A stretch of 64,000 bases of DNA from Mesostigma viride (taxonomy: Eukaryota > Streptophyta > Mesostigmatophyceae > Mesostigmatales > Mesostigmataceae), in contig RPFO01000072.1 of assembly GCA_009746045.1 (NCBI GenBank), forward strand, positions 79,001-143,000, in the 5' to 3' direction. The position numbers were made by a program, and so were the translations under genes. This document shows positions 9,743 to 19,529 of the stretch, in pieces. Every line of letters starts with the position of its first letter. The first letter of the stretch is position 1. Under the pieces are notes generated by a model. It was not told the DNA's origin and did no database searches. It saw only the letters and a program-made list of their open reading frames with translations.

Positions 9743-12379
9743 GTGCCCGGGCCTCTGCAGCAGGCGGCCCTAGATGGGATCGATGATGCTTGCAGGTCCT
9801 TTGTCCGCCGGAACGGTGGTTCCGTAGCGGCAATGGCAGGATCTGTAGTGGATGGGGGTGAATATGCTGAAGGAGCCCCTTACGAACCGTTAGTGGCCGC
9901 ACGCTTGGCCTTGCCTGGTCCGGGGGAAGGTGGCCAAGTGGATGTGCTGAACTTACTACCCCCCTCTTGGGGAGCAATTTTGAATGATGAGAGTAGGATG
10001 GTACGGACGCTGAGCCCAGCAGAGCGGATCTTGCAGAAGTCGATGCGGATCTCGCGGGGGTGTAGCATGGAGGAGTTCGCGCGGGTTTGCACGGTGTGTG
10101 TGGAGAGGGGGATTTTGGGTGGATTTTTTGAGGAGGAGCCGCCTATGGTGAACGGTACTTTTGGGGTCGGAAAGCCCGACGGCCGTATACGGCTGATTGT
10201 GGACAACCGGCGTGGCAACATGCCACTACCAGATCCTATGCCCGCTTTTTTACCACACCTTGGCGTGATTTGCGATTTGCCCACGCGCGCTGGGGAGGAT
10301 GTTTTTGGGGGCGTATCAGATTTGGATTCGTACTACAACAGACTCCGCCTGCCAGTTTGGATGCGGCGGTACTGTGCGTGGATGCCGGTGTGGTCGGATC
10401 TGGTGGGCCTGAGTGGGGCTCGTCGGAAGGTGTGGCCGTGGATGTTGTGCTGGCCAATGGGCAACAAGCTGGCCGTCGCCGTGGCCCAGTGTGTGCATCA
10501 GTCTGTGTTGTACCGCTGTGGCCCCAAGCCGCCGTTGGAGGCTAGTCGTGGGCTGAGCATCAACATGTCCGCGCTGATCCTGGTGGCGGAGGCCAACGAG
10601 GCGGGGGAGACCGTCCGGCTGAGGCTGGAGGAGGACCCTGCTGCGCCCTTGGCGCCCTCGCCGTGCTTCGAATCTCGGCAGGATCTGGAAGGTATGCATG
10701 CTGTGACGATCGATGACCTCCATTTCACCCACTGTGCGTCGGTGGATGGGGTGAATCAGCAGCTAGATCGTGTTCAGGCTGCCTACGCCGCTGTTGGGCT
10801 GGTGCAGAAGTCTGACAAGGTGGTACGGGCGACAGCAGAGCAGACTGGTGTGCAGGCGGTGGGGGTCATTCACCAAAGAGATGGTGACGTGGTGCCTGTT
10901 CCTGAGCGTGTGGTGGCAGTTATCGCCGCTACTCATAGAATCTTAGATCGCGGGTTTACATACTACCGCGAACTTAGTTCTGTGCTTGGGAAGTGGGTGT
11001 GGATGCATCTGCTGTGCCGCCCCATGCTTTCGGTGTGGTCTGAGACGTACCGGCTGCTAGCAGCCATGAATGCCTCCCTGCCTGGGCGCCGCTGGCGCCT
11101 CCCTGCGGGGGCCCGCCAGGAGCTTCAGGCGGCGATCGACCTGGCCCCCTTTTTGAGGGCGGCCAGGGCCCGGCCCCTTTCTGACCGGGTCGTCGCAAGT
11201 GATGCGAGCGGCTCCGGCGGTGGGGTGGTCTACAGGGACCTGCCTGGGGCCGATTGTGCCCGGCTGGCGACCCGGCGCGAAGCGCGGGGGTGGCGGACGA
11301 CAGCTTTAACGTCTGGGGAGGACTGGGACCTGGAGCGCATGGAGGAGGGGGACTACAGCCTGCTGGATAGTGGCCACTGGCGTACGGCACTGTCCTACCG
11401 GTGGCGGGGGCAGCCTAACCACATCAACGTCAAGGAGGCGATTGCTGCGACACAGGGGGTCGAGTGGTCGTGCCGGACCAAGGCGTGTCGAGGTAAGCGA
11501 GTCGTCCGGCTCGTAGACTCCAGTGCTGTGGTGGGGGCGTTTGTCAGAGGGCGGTCGTCTTCCTACCGCCTCAACCAGCTGGTTCGGCGCTACTGCGCTC
11601 TGTCACTGGCTGGCGACATGCAGAGCCACTGGGTCTGGGTGGCTACCGACCACAACCCAGCTGACAAGGCCAGTCGGCGTGGCGCTTGGATTCCTGACTT
11701 GACCCGGTGTGGTGACGTGCATCCCAACCCTGGGCCTGAGGGGGCGCGACGCCCTCGGGACTTGGCACTTTTGGAGGGCACAGTCAACCCTGTGTCTACC
11801 TTGCCAGCGTACCGGCGTGCGGCGGCTGTCTACGTGGCGTGGGCGCCACCTGGCCCTGTCGACCCAGCTGACGCGGAAGCCATTTTCTGTGAGTGGATTT
11901 CTGCTGTCTACCATGCCAGAGGCGGGCGGGGGCGTACCTTATGCCAGCATGCCAAGGCCTGTCTGCACCTGTACTACCCCGACATTGTTCGGAATTGGGT
12001 ACTGGCGGACCGCCTGCTAGCAGGTTGGCAGCGGCTTGTTCCGGCTGTCAGCCCTCCGCCTATGCCCTGGCGCCTTTGCTATTTCACTGCCCTGTTGCTA
12101 GTTTCACGTCGACAGGTGCATTTGAGTGCGTTGATTATTATTGCTTTCCAGCAGTATTTACGCATTAGCGAGGCGCTAGGGCTGCGGGTTCGGGATGTGG
12201 CTCATCCCGGCCACCCCCTTCTCGAGCCAGGGCCCATGGTCGGTGCCCTTGTGCTGCGCAACCCCAAAACTGCGCAGGGGGCGGCCCAGCACGTCCTCGT
12301 CCGGGATCCACTTTCTTTGTGGCTCCTGCGACGTCTGACGGCTGGCCAGCCCCCGGATGCACTCCTCTTTCGGGCTTAA
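9743..12379 (+). CDS. Reverse transcriptase-RNase H-(2A)-tyrosine recombinase
   Basis: One open frame of about 880 codons. It is open from 9695; the codon at 9743 is GTG, and the first ATG is at 9833, the more likely start in a eukaryote. RT: DGRIRLIVDNRRGN (~residues 145-160), motif A SDLDSYYNRLRLP (~190) and the catalytic TIDD (D324, D325). RNase H: DASGSGGGVVY (~486), NVKEAIA (~563), RLVDSSAVVGAF (~590) and DHNPADKASR (~637), giving the D-E-D-D set. A 2A-like GDVHPNPGP follows at 657-665. The last part is a recombinase: a helical N-terminal half, then QYLRISEALGLRVRDV with its first catalytic Arg (codon 12,161). The frame stops at TAA 12,379 before the H-x-x-R and Tyr motifs, which continue in other frames. 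Copy-out via RT and recombinase insertion is the known mechanism of the group. The RT-RNase H part shows no damage. Confidence 0.85.
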   Translation: MPGPLQQAALDGIDDACRSFVRRNGGSVAAMAGSVVDGGEYAEGAPYEPLVAARLALPGPGEGGQVDVLNLLPPSWGAILNDESRMVRTLSPAERILQKSMRISRGCSMEEFARVCTVCVERGILGGFFEEEPPMVNGTFGVGKPDGRIRLIVDNRRGNMPLPDPMPAFLPHLGVICDLPTRAGEDVFGGVSDLDSYYNRLRLPVWMRRYCAWMPVWSDLVGLSGARRKVWPWMLCWPMGNKLAVAVAQCVHQSVLYRCGPKPPLEASRGLSINMSALILVAEANEAGETVRLRLEEDPAAPLAPSPCFESRQDLEGMHAVTIDDLHFTHCASVDGVNQQLDRVQAAYAAVGLVQKSDKVVRATAEQTGVQAVGVIHQRDGDVVPVPERVVAVIAATHRILDRGFTYYRELSSVLGKWVWMHLLCRPMLSVWSETYRLLAAMNASLPGRRWRLPAGARQELQAAIDLAPFLRAARARPLSDRVVASDASGSGGGVVYRDLPGADCARLATRREARGWRTTALTSGEDWDLERMEEGDYSLLDSGHWRTALSYRWRGQPNHINVKEAIAATQGVEWSCRTKACRGKRVVRLVDSSAVVGAFVRGRSSSYRLNQLVRRYCALSLAGDMQSHWVWVATDHNPADKASRRGAWIPDLTRCGDVHPNPGPEGARRPRDLALLEGTVNPVSTLPAYRRAAAVYVAWAPPGPVDPADAEAIFCEWISAVYHARGGRGRTLCQHAKACLHLYYPDIVRNWVLADRLLAGWQRLVPAVSPPPMPWRLCYFTALLLVSRRQVHLSALIIIAFQQYLRISEALGLRVRDVAHPGHPLLEPGPMVGALVLRNPKTAQGAAQHVLVRDPLSLWLLRRLTAGQPPDALLFRA
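11714..11737 (+). other. 2A-like ribosome-skipping peptide DVHPNPGP
   Basis: In frame at residues 658-665 of the polyprotein, exactly between the RNase H end (ADKASRRGAW) and the recombinase. Known: 2A peptides end D-[VI]-E-x-N-P-G-P and release the upstream protein between G and P during translation. Here every consensus position matches except His for Glu. Upstream residues IPDLTRCG resemble the hydrophobic lead-in of 2A sequences. Activity is inferred. Confidence 0.6.
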
Positions 12380-12626
12380 CGTACAGCCAGGCTAGGCAGC
12401 AGTGGGAGGCTGTGCAGGCCCGCATGGGCATCCCAGGGATGTTTTCTTTTCACAGCCTCCGGCATGGGGGGCGACGCACGACGCCATCGCTGGCGAGTCG
12501 CCGGAGGCCATCCAGCTGCGCGGCCGGTGGGCTTCGGCCCTCTCGGTCACGCGCTACATTGGCCTCCACCGCAGCCTCCTGGGGCGACATCCCACCCGCC
12601 CTCTGGGCTCAGGCCCTGGGTTTTGA
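12380..12626 (+). pseudogene. C-terminal half of the tyrosine recombinase, frameshifted
   Basis: Continues the recombinase from 12,379. In the next frame: LTYSQARQQWEAVQARMG and FSFHSLRHGG, the H-x-x-R box (His codon 12,451, Arg 12,460). After a second shift near 12,470: ATHDAIAGESPEAIQLRGRW and SVTRYIGLHRSL, with the nucleophilic Tyr at 12,555-12,557. Together with the Arg at 12,161 all four R-H-R-Y residues are present, so only the reading frame is lost. Two indels within about 100 bases in an otherwise healthy gene could be real decay or assembly errors. Confidence 0.75.
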
Positions 12627-13049
12627 CCCAGCGGCTTTCCGGCGCCACTTCGGTGGCGTCGAGTTTTGACGTCCTCCTGTTTTATCTCTCGTCTTTTAGC
12701 TATCAACTGACCTCACCCTTGTGTGGGAGGTCAGGGGGGAAATGGTTTAACTAACCCGAGGGTGAACCTGGGTTGGGACAAAGTACCCCCATAGCTAGGT
12801 AGTTTAAGTTTTCTTTTTTGCATGTCCTACGTGTTTTCGGCTGTTAGCCATGTAAGGAGATGTGGGTAGAGCAGGGGCACAGCTGCTGTGGGCTGGCCCT
12901 GCACATTCACATAGTGTGCTCACCCTAGCATACAGATGGCCGTGTTGCCATCTGGTAGACATGTCTGTGTTATTCCACCGTATAGAGCTAGCACACATAT
13001 TGTAATAAATTTGATGTTTTGTGGTGATGCATGCAAAGCAAGGCAAGGC

Positions 13050-13490
13050 CAGAAATGGATAAACAGATTACTTACAAGGTACGCAGGTTAGATAACGACC
13101 CCAGCTCAGGTGGGATGATGCCACTCAGCTTCGCGATAGAAAAAGACCTGCATGTGCCAGGAAGGAGTATCGTGTACACAGCGATGAGCTCGAGTTCTTA
13201 CCGTCTTGCCCTCCCCCGCCTCCACCGCCTCCCCCGCCCTCCCTCCCTCCCTCCCTCCCTCCCTCCCTCCCTCCCTCCCTCCCTCCCTCCCTCCCTCCCT
13301 CCCTCCCTCCCTCCCTCCCTCCCTCCCTCCCTCCCTCCCTCCCTCTCCCTCCCTCCCTGCCCTCTTCCTATACTGTAAGCGACAAGTGCATGGTACAGAT
13401 GTGGCAACCGTGCAGGAAAAAAATACCGGCGGATGTTGTGAGCTATGCTCAATACACCTGTGACTAACCTGCTGAGCTAAGAACGCAATG
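13050..13490 (+). repeat. SINE-like dispersed repeat, 3' partial copy
   Basis: Aligns with 4862-5345: GATAACGACCCCAGCTCAGG core, CATGTGCCAG, a CCCT array, GTGCATGGTACAGATGTGGC, and the end block with GTGACTAACCTG. The tRNA-like head is missing. It abuts the 3' side of the YR element. Confidence 0.8.
13239..13357. repeat. (CCCT)n microsatellite
   Basis: About 30 CCCT units, then a short imperfect tail, at the same internal position as the array at 5019 in the full copy of the repeat. Confidence 0.97.
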
Positions 13491-14197
13491 CCATAGCCAG
13501 AAAAACGATCAAGACTAGAACCGATCACTCCCAATACATAATCGCCAGTCTATGTCGAAACAATTAGTGGACTGGGCCATCATGAATGAATAGCCAGGTG
13601 GGACCAAATAAGAAAACGATTCAGCACCCATCATAGTGCACGCCCCCAGGCGATGTCTAGAGAAAAAGGGGTGGGTGGCGGGTGAAATAAGCTATCTATG
13701 TAGACGACAAACTGCGATTCATGGGACAGCCGTTGACAACTGTCAGGCACTTTGATCCGTGTAACATCAGACCTGCTTCACAATTCCCTACAAAATACAT
13801 TACCTTTGAAGTATTCCCACTCCTAAATGCAAAGCCCAGTAGGGCTTGCTACGCCAAGTGCATTCATAACAAAATTAACCGCCACAGTCTGACAAGTGGC
13901 GACCCTCGATCACGTCACTAGCATGTGACGCAGGATTCTCAGCATGGTCGTACATTCCGCACTAGAGCCTAAGGACTAGTGGTGCGCAGCCTGCCCAAGG
14001 GCAGCCGCCACACAGGTAGCTTGCGTGCAGCCCTACTAAAATTTGGGGATGTTCAGATTTCCAAATCTCAAGTTAAGTTCGATGGAAATTTCTGAACAGG
14101 GGAAGTTGGCAGGCAGCGTTCCTCCGGAAAAATGAAATGCGTTCCATACTTGCGCAAGATTTCGAACGGTAGCTTGCGTGCAGCCCTACTAAAATTT
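13491..14197. other. Gene-free stretch
   Basis: No coding region. A 30-base sequence with TTGCGTGCAGCCCTACTAAA occurs twice (about 14,014 and 14,168), leading into the tandem repeat that follows. Confidence 0.5.
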
Positions 14198-14362
14198 GCG
14201 CAAAGTGTGGGACTGAAAATTCGTAACGGAAACGTTTTGGTAGTTTCCGTCACTGTCTTTTGCGCCAGAGTGTGGGACTGAAAACTCGTAACGGAAACGC
14301 TTTGGTAGTTGCCGTCACTTCCTTTTGCGCAAAGTGTTGGACTGAAAATTCGTAACGGAAAG
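14198..14362. repeat. 66-bp tandem repeat, about 2.5 copies
   Basis: Units share GTGTGGGACTGAAAA and TCGTAACGGAAACG followed by TTGGTAGTT-CCGTCACT. The array joins directly to copy B of the 430-bp repeat. Confidence 0.8.
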
Positions 14363-14790
14363 AAAAGAGGCCGACCTTAGCTAGGTGGGTTTGTTTTTGT
14401 CCTTTTTTGCGTGTCATGCGGCCTTGGCCCGGACGGCATTTTTTCGCCACGCAAATGTTGCGTCTGAACAAATGACGCAATGTGGCGTTCTAATTGCCGG
14501 CAGCTTACGTAAGGCTGCCGGGGCTATTAGGTCACATATTGCGTGAGAGAAAGAATCTAGATCTAGTTAATCACTACGCCATGAGCCAAGAAACCTAGAC
14601 AGTGGCAGGTTTATATCTCAACGTAGCTCCTGCCACCTGGCCAAGAAAAACTGGCCAAAGCTTTGGCCACGACTGATCCGGATCAGGCCGCACCGGCCTC
14701 AAAAGGTATGTCACGTGAACCCAATAACCTAGCTATAGCGGCTACCCTTCCATCTCACTATAAAGAAACTATGTTCAGAGAACCACGATG
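14360..14790 (+). repeat. 430-bp dispersed repeat, copy B
   Basis: Same orientation and almost the same sequence as 7369-7811. Its foldback (about 14,473-14,548) has a shorter tip, CCGGCAGCTTACGTAAGG, making the palindrome more regular than in copy A. Confidence 0.8.
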
Positions 14791-15189
14791 GTAGTTGGCG
14801 TCACTTCCTTTCGTTCGACTGAAAATTCACTAAAATTCGTTGAACTCGTACCGTAGCCTAATGCTACCTCGAAGTGACGGAGCACCTAAAAATTTGCCCA
14901 CAAGTACACTTGGCAGCGCGCTCGCTGGGAAAAATTGTACAGCTGCTCCTGCGGGAAATTAAATGAATAGTATGTAATTGAAAGCGGTGACAGGGGTCAG
15001 GGGCAACCTACATACCTGACGCCCAGAATTCCTTTCTGCACAGCGGCTGGGATGGCGAAGCAAGGGCGGAAGCCAGGTTTGACAGGTGCCGGGAAGCAAT
15101 TACATTGTAGCGAAAGCTGATCCCGAGGTGCCGACAGCTACTAAACAAATGGGAAGGGCCGACTAACTGGCCGGCGCATCAGGAGCTCT
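14791..15189. other. Non-coding leader before the second Gag relic
   Basis: No open frame looks coding. By analogy with 7811-8443 it may be the 5' untranslated part of the element whose Gag relic follows. Confidence 0.3.
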
Positions 15190-15965
15190 CCACTTGCTCA
15201 AGCCTGCCAGCTCAAGGTGCTCGCTGCCTTTAAGGCGGTCCTCGGGACCGACTGGGTAACTACATGTACTGTCGGCCGGTGGTCTGCGGCCCAACTGTCC
15301 AGAGTCCGTTGTTGGGCTGCTGGTCGACCACGTGGACAGGACTGAAATTCTGGCAGCAGCAGACCCAAAGGAAGCGCTGGTGGCAGTCCTTCGAAGCGCC
15401 CGGGACTTGGCGGACTCGCTCGGACGAAGAGGAGGCACAGCCACCACAACGGCCCACAAAAGGGGACGAAAAAAGTCGGAAGCCCAGCCCCGAGCAAGGG
15501 AAAGGCCGCGAGAGGTGGAAGAGGAGTCCAGGGAGGATTTCCTGCAAAAATTGAACGATGCGCTGGCAGGGGCCGATGGGGCTTCAAGGAAGCCGAAAAA
15601 GACCAAAGGGGTGACGCTGCCCACTCGAGCACAAGCGGTGAATTGGAGGGTGCAAGCGAGAGTGCTCCCCGAGATGCTCGAGGATGCCAACGACAATGGA
15701 GGGGGCATGAAGAGTTTGATCATGGCTACTCGCCAGGAGGGTGGAGGAACCAAGAAAGCAGGAAGGTGGTCATGAATATTGCCCTGGCCATGGACACACT
15801 CTTCAAGGAGTTGGGGGCGGCAGCCGGGGAGTTGGCTGGGGTAGAGTATCTCATGAGGGTGGTGGCAGCAATGCTCCTACATAGTGGAGACCCAAGGGTC
15901 AGGAGGGTGGAAGGTGGCTGTGTCGCGTTCCATTCAAAAGTACTCAGCCACCCAGGCTTGACATG
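15190..15965 (+). pseudogene. Second Gag-like relic of the YR retroelement family
   Basis: Reads QLKVLAAFKAVLGTDWVT and SAAQLSRV, shifts one frame near 15,300, then LLVDHVDRTEILAAADPKEA, LVAVLRSARDLADSLG, and a basic region (HKRGRKKSEAQPRARERPRE). Next are KKTKGVTLPTRAQAVNWRVQ and ARVLPEMLEDANDNGGGMKS. After another shift near 15,770 comes NIALAMDTLFKELGAAAGE and LAGVEYLMRVVAAML. Seen: the order G-DWV / TKGV / MLDxA / L(A)GVEYL matches the Gag at 8444-9547 and, for its N terminus, the minus-strand relic at 7 kb. At least two frameshifts and no recognisable RT downstream show it is dead. Its basic insert is absent from the 8.4-kb Gag. Confidence 0.55.
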
Positions 15966-16396
15966 TACAGTAAAAATGTAACTGCATTCCCAATGCAATG
16001 ACATCACTTCCATCATCCATGGCTTTGATGTTTCTCTATTGAAAGAAGGTCAGCCGCACTAGGCATACCTTTTCGCAGCGTGCTCTACGTGCTAGGCTAC
16101 CTGATCTGCCCGATGAGAGTCATCCTTGCCCTTGTTACAACAATGATTCTGACATTGAAAGAATATATCCATTTATGGTGTGGCAATCATCACATGAATA
16201 AAGACTGGTTCGGCCGATTCCGAATTTCAGCCAAATTATGGCATATCTACAGTAGCGCTTGAGGTAGCTGGCAGTGTCCGACGTAGCTGACCTTGGCTAT
16301 TCACGACCTGCCCTCCCGCACCTGAGATGGGAGGAGACCTATTTCTAAGCCCCCAAAACCAGCCTACAAGACCCCTAGAATCCTCACCAACAATGT

Positions 16397-17487
16397 GTGG
16401 GTATCCGACCCAAGCACACGTCCTTAGATGACGCATTGCCCCGACTCTTTCCATCAACAAGACCCTCTTACATGACAAGAACCGCAAATGCGAGGAGGGG
16501 TGCCCCACTCAGTGTTGGATACCCACTCTACAACGTGGTGATTACGTGGTTAATTTGGCTATGGCACGGGGTGACAGATCCTTCGCCTAATTCTGGAGGC
16601 GCGTGCTCCAGGGAAACGGCGGAGGCCCTGAAAAGGGTCAAAAAGCACTGTGAGTGGTACAGTTGCCGCATAGGCGTTGCGACTGGTCCCGCAAAGGGAA
16701 GTGCAGATTTAATCTATGGGAAACAAAACGAGTATGAACAGCTGAAGTCTGGCGGAGGGGGTGAGTCTGCCGAAGCGTGCGGTGGCGGGAAAGGCGAAGC
16801 TGCTGGACTTGCTGGCGCTACGACCTAGCTAGTTGGCGGGTCGAGGTGTACCGTGTACGCCAGCGAGACCAACTGCATCACGCCGGAGGTGGCCGCCAGT
16901 GCGAGGTATTGGAATGTACCTGCCCCCAGCCGAGGGTGCACCATGGCGGAGTGGGGCAAGTTGATGGGGAGGGCAGCGGACGTGGGGATGGTGGAGTTCC
17001 GAGAGACGCGGCCAAAGTGGGTAGACGGATGTCTTTGGGTGGCCAAAGGAGTGGGGGAGCAAAGGTTCATTGTGTCTTAGAAGTTGGGCAACGCACTGTG
17101 GGTGTCCAGACCCCCCTAAGACGATGACGCACCTGGGCATTTACTCGAAGGTCCATGTCAAGGGTCGATGCTACACGGCCAAGAGCGACCTTGTCTCGTA
17201 TTACTAAACCGTCAAAGTGCCGGAGTGGTGGTGGGATTGTCAAGGGCTACCTGATGCACATGTGGTCCACCGATGTCGGGTGTCCGGGGCGGCGGAGGAG
17301 GGTGTGGCCAGTGCTGAAAGTGCTGGCGATCGGCCACTCCCACTTTGTAGCGCCAGGGGAAGCCATCCATGAGATGGTCCTCTATGCCACGGGTGCTTTG
17401 GATCCTAGAGGGCAGGTGAACCGCCTCACAAGTGTAGGGGAGCTTACCGTGCTTCGGAATGCATGGGGTATAACCCAACCGCCCTAG
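16397..17487 (+). pseudogene. Degraded coding region, family not recognised
   Basis: Protein-like pieces occur in changing frames: ETAEALKRVKKHCEWYSCR (16,620 on), GKAKLLDLLALRPS, EVAASARYWNVPAPSRG and EWGKLMGRAADVGMVEFRET (16,890-17,010), MTHLGIYSKVHVKGRCYTAK (17,124 on) and LKVLAIGHSHFVAPGEAIHE (17,310 on). The Trp-rich composition is unlike the surrounding DNA. At least three frame changes are needed. It lies downstream of the second Gag relic and may belong to the same or a different element. No RT, recombinase or transposase motif is seen. Confidence 0.3.
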
Positions 17488-17489
17488 CC

Positions 17490-18804
17490 ATTGAGTACAA
17501 GGAGGGCACGAGGGAGATGCAAATCGAGCTTGAGGACCCCCCTGCCCCTAGAAGCCATAGGCTGCGCTAAAGCGCCCCTCAGTGACCACGACATCAACGA
17601 ACATAATCTAAAGCTGCCAGGAAATCGACAACAAGACGGCAAGCAACGGCCAGCCAGTAGCTGGCACAAGCTGCCCAAAAAGAACACTAAAGACTTCAAA
17701 CGGTGAGCTCAATAAAGAAAGCACTGATAGCAGATAATGTTCGCCACAAATCTATACCTTCACCTCGTAAATCCCTTGCCCAGCCGCACAACAGCAGCCG
17801 TTCTTCCATGGAAAGGTCAGACACACACTGCCCAAGCCTGAATGATTACTTACCGATCTCGAAAGGCGAAATTTTTGGCAAAAAAATCACCCGTTCTGTT
17901 TGGAATTCGAAACTACCAATATAAATGCCTCCTTGACAGTCACAACCCCCCCAAAAGCGTGAATTTACGTCCGCTATCATGAATTTTATTTCATTCCCAG
18001 CGACCAACGAATTTGGATTACCCGCCATGCCGATGGCATGGAAAAACTACCCCGATATTGTAAACCAGCAACTTTCCGCCACAAGCCAACATCATTATCT
18101 CATCATCTTTCAGATTCAAGCATTTATTTTGCATTTCGCTCGCCATGTAACTTGGGAATTTCGCCTCAACGCAGTTGTCATGGCCACTTCCGCAACACCT
18201 TGTACCCACTTTTCACGGTGCGGCCCGGTACCGCAAACTTTTTTGCGCGGAAAAAATTCGCCGCGCCACGTCCTCTTGATTGAACAATCTGTGAACACTG
18301 CAGTCAGAATCAATTTTACATTACTAAAGTAGTAGAAATTTGTAGGCGTCGGAAGAGAGCCGGTGGCGTGGCCATTCGACAGGAGCCTTGAGCGGATTAT
18401 TAACATTAGGTCTTATCTTCCATAGTAATGATAGGACACACACCAATCACAGTCTCCCACTGAGTTGGCACATTAGCTTCCGCACACTCAGGGTTGCCAA
18501 GAATTAAGCTATGTAAGCAGCCACATAATGTGCTACAGGATATTCTGATCAGGCACTCCGCAAAGGTGAAAACCATTTGCGTTCAGTGCCGGGCCGCGGA
18601 CAACGCGGAAAACGCGATCTGCAAATGAATCCGACCGGAATCGAACTGGGGACCTCTCGCACCAATTTTGCTGACTATAGGACGGACGTCTCCGGTTACC
18701 ATGGCATCGCCAACTTACACCTACAGTCATCCGCAAAAGTTCTCCTGTCCGGGGAGTGATGCAAGCCTTTCGGACATACAGGATATAGTCGCACGTAGAT
18801 GCGA
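17490..18804. other. Gene-free stretch with a tRNA-like trace
   Basis: No gene supported. On the minus strand near 18,620-18,660 a sequence reading GAGGTCCCCAGTTCGATTCC resembles the variable and T-arm of a tRNA with a B-box, but the T-stem does not pair and no acceptor stem was found, so it is at most a tRNA-derived relic. Confidence 0.4.
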
Positions 18805-18960
18805 TACGGATGCCATAAGCACGTTACGAGAGGACTTACAGAAATGTCAGGGAGGATAAAGACCCCAGTTGAGGTGGGATGGTGCCGCTTAGCTGGTCGC
18901 CCCCAACTTGGCTCAAAACACTGTATCATGCATGCACCAGCAACCCGGCAATGCATAGTA
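18805..18960 (+). repeat. SINE-like core copy
   Basis: Contains GATGCCATAAGCAC, GACTTACAGAAATGTCAGGG, the core GATAAAGACCCCAGTTGAGG and CATGCACCAG, matching 19,530-19,685 closely and the core of the repeats at 4.9 and 13.1 kb more distantly. Confidence 0.65.
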
Positions 18961-19104
18961 CGCAGACACCAGCACGCAAGCCGGGATCGAATGGCTGGTA
19001 CATGGCCACCAGGGAGGAGAACATGCTAGTGTGGCAGCTACGGTTCTAATTCATGCAAGGATGAGATTGGAAAGGCAAGCGCAACCCTGCAAAATTTGTA
19101 TGAG

Positions 19105-19330
19105 CCCAAAGGTCAAGTCCTACCTTGGCAACATGATTTAGCCTTAGTAGCTATGTCTGAGGACAGACCAAAGCACAAGTTCTTCCACTGGCAACATTAT
19201 CAAGACCACAGAGTAAAAATTGAACGGGTCGCTCACACATGTAAGTGAACTCAGGAACAGCTTACAAATGTCGCAGCCGTGATAAAGCCCCCAGCTGAGA
19301 TGGGATGGTTCCTTGGAACATATCTCCTTG
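19105..19330 (+). repeat. SINE-like copy with tRNA-like head
   Basis: Starts at AAGGTCAAGTCCTACCTTGG (B-box-like, as at 4760 and 8052), followed by GGCAACAT and, 130 bases on, the core GATAAAGCCCCCAGCTGAG. This links the head and core into one family. Coding signals are absent. Confidence 0.55.
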
Positions 19331-19529
19331 GATGTCGCTGCAGGTACAAACAAGGGACGCAAGGCACTTGCACGTGTAACCAAGTATTAGTTATAGCGAA
19401 GCCACACCATTCCGACAAACTGCCTGGGCGCAACCTGACACAAGATTTTGAAAGAGAGAAGGGACACGTACACTATACAGCAAAATAGAGCGAGTCCATG
19501 CCAAGACCAGCTGGCTGCATACTCGGATG

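Larger units (their letters stand above)
8246..13020 (+). mobile_element. Tyrosine-recombinase (Ngaro/DIRS-like) retrotransposon
   Basis: Content in order: A-rich leader, Gag-like frame (8444-9547, broken), RT-RNase H-2A-tyrosine recombinase (9743-12,626, recombinase frameshifted), a 3' untranslated stretch and an AATAAA near 13,005. Known: RT and RNase H linked to a tyrosine recombinase, without an integrase or endonuclease, define the DIRS/Ngaro/PAT group. No DAM-type methyltransferase lies between RNase H and recombinase, which favours a Ngaro-like layout. The split or inverted terminal repeats expected for this group were not found, so both ends are approximate. They were placed where the SINE-like copies at 8225 and 13,050 abut. 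Confidence 0.75.

Noticed and set aside
18590-18680. tRNA gene on the minus strand
   Set aside because: Only the T-loop region fits; the T-stem and acceptor stem do not pair.
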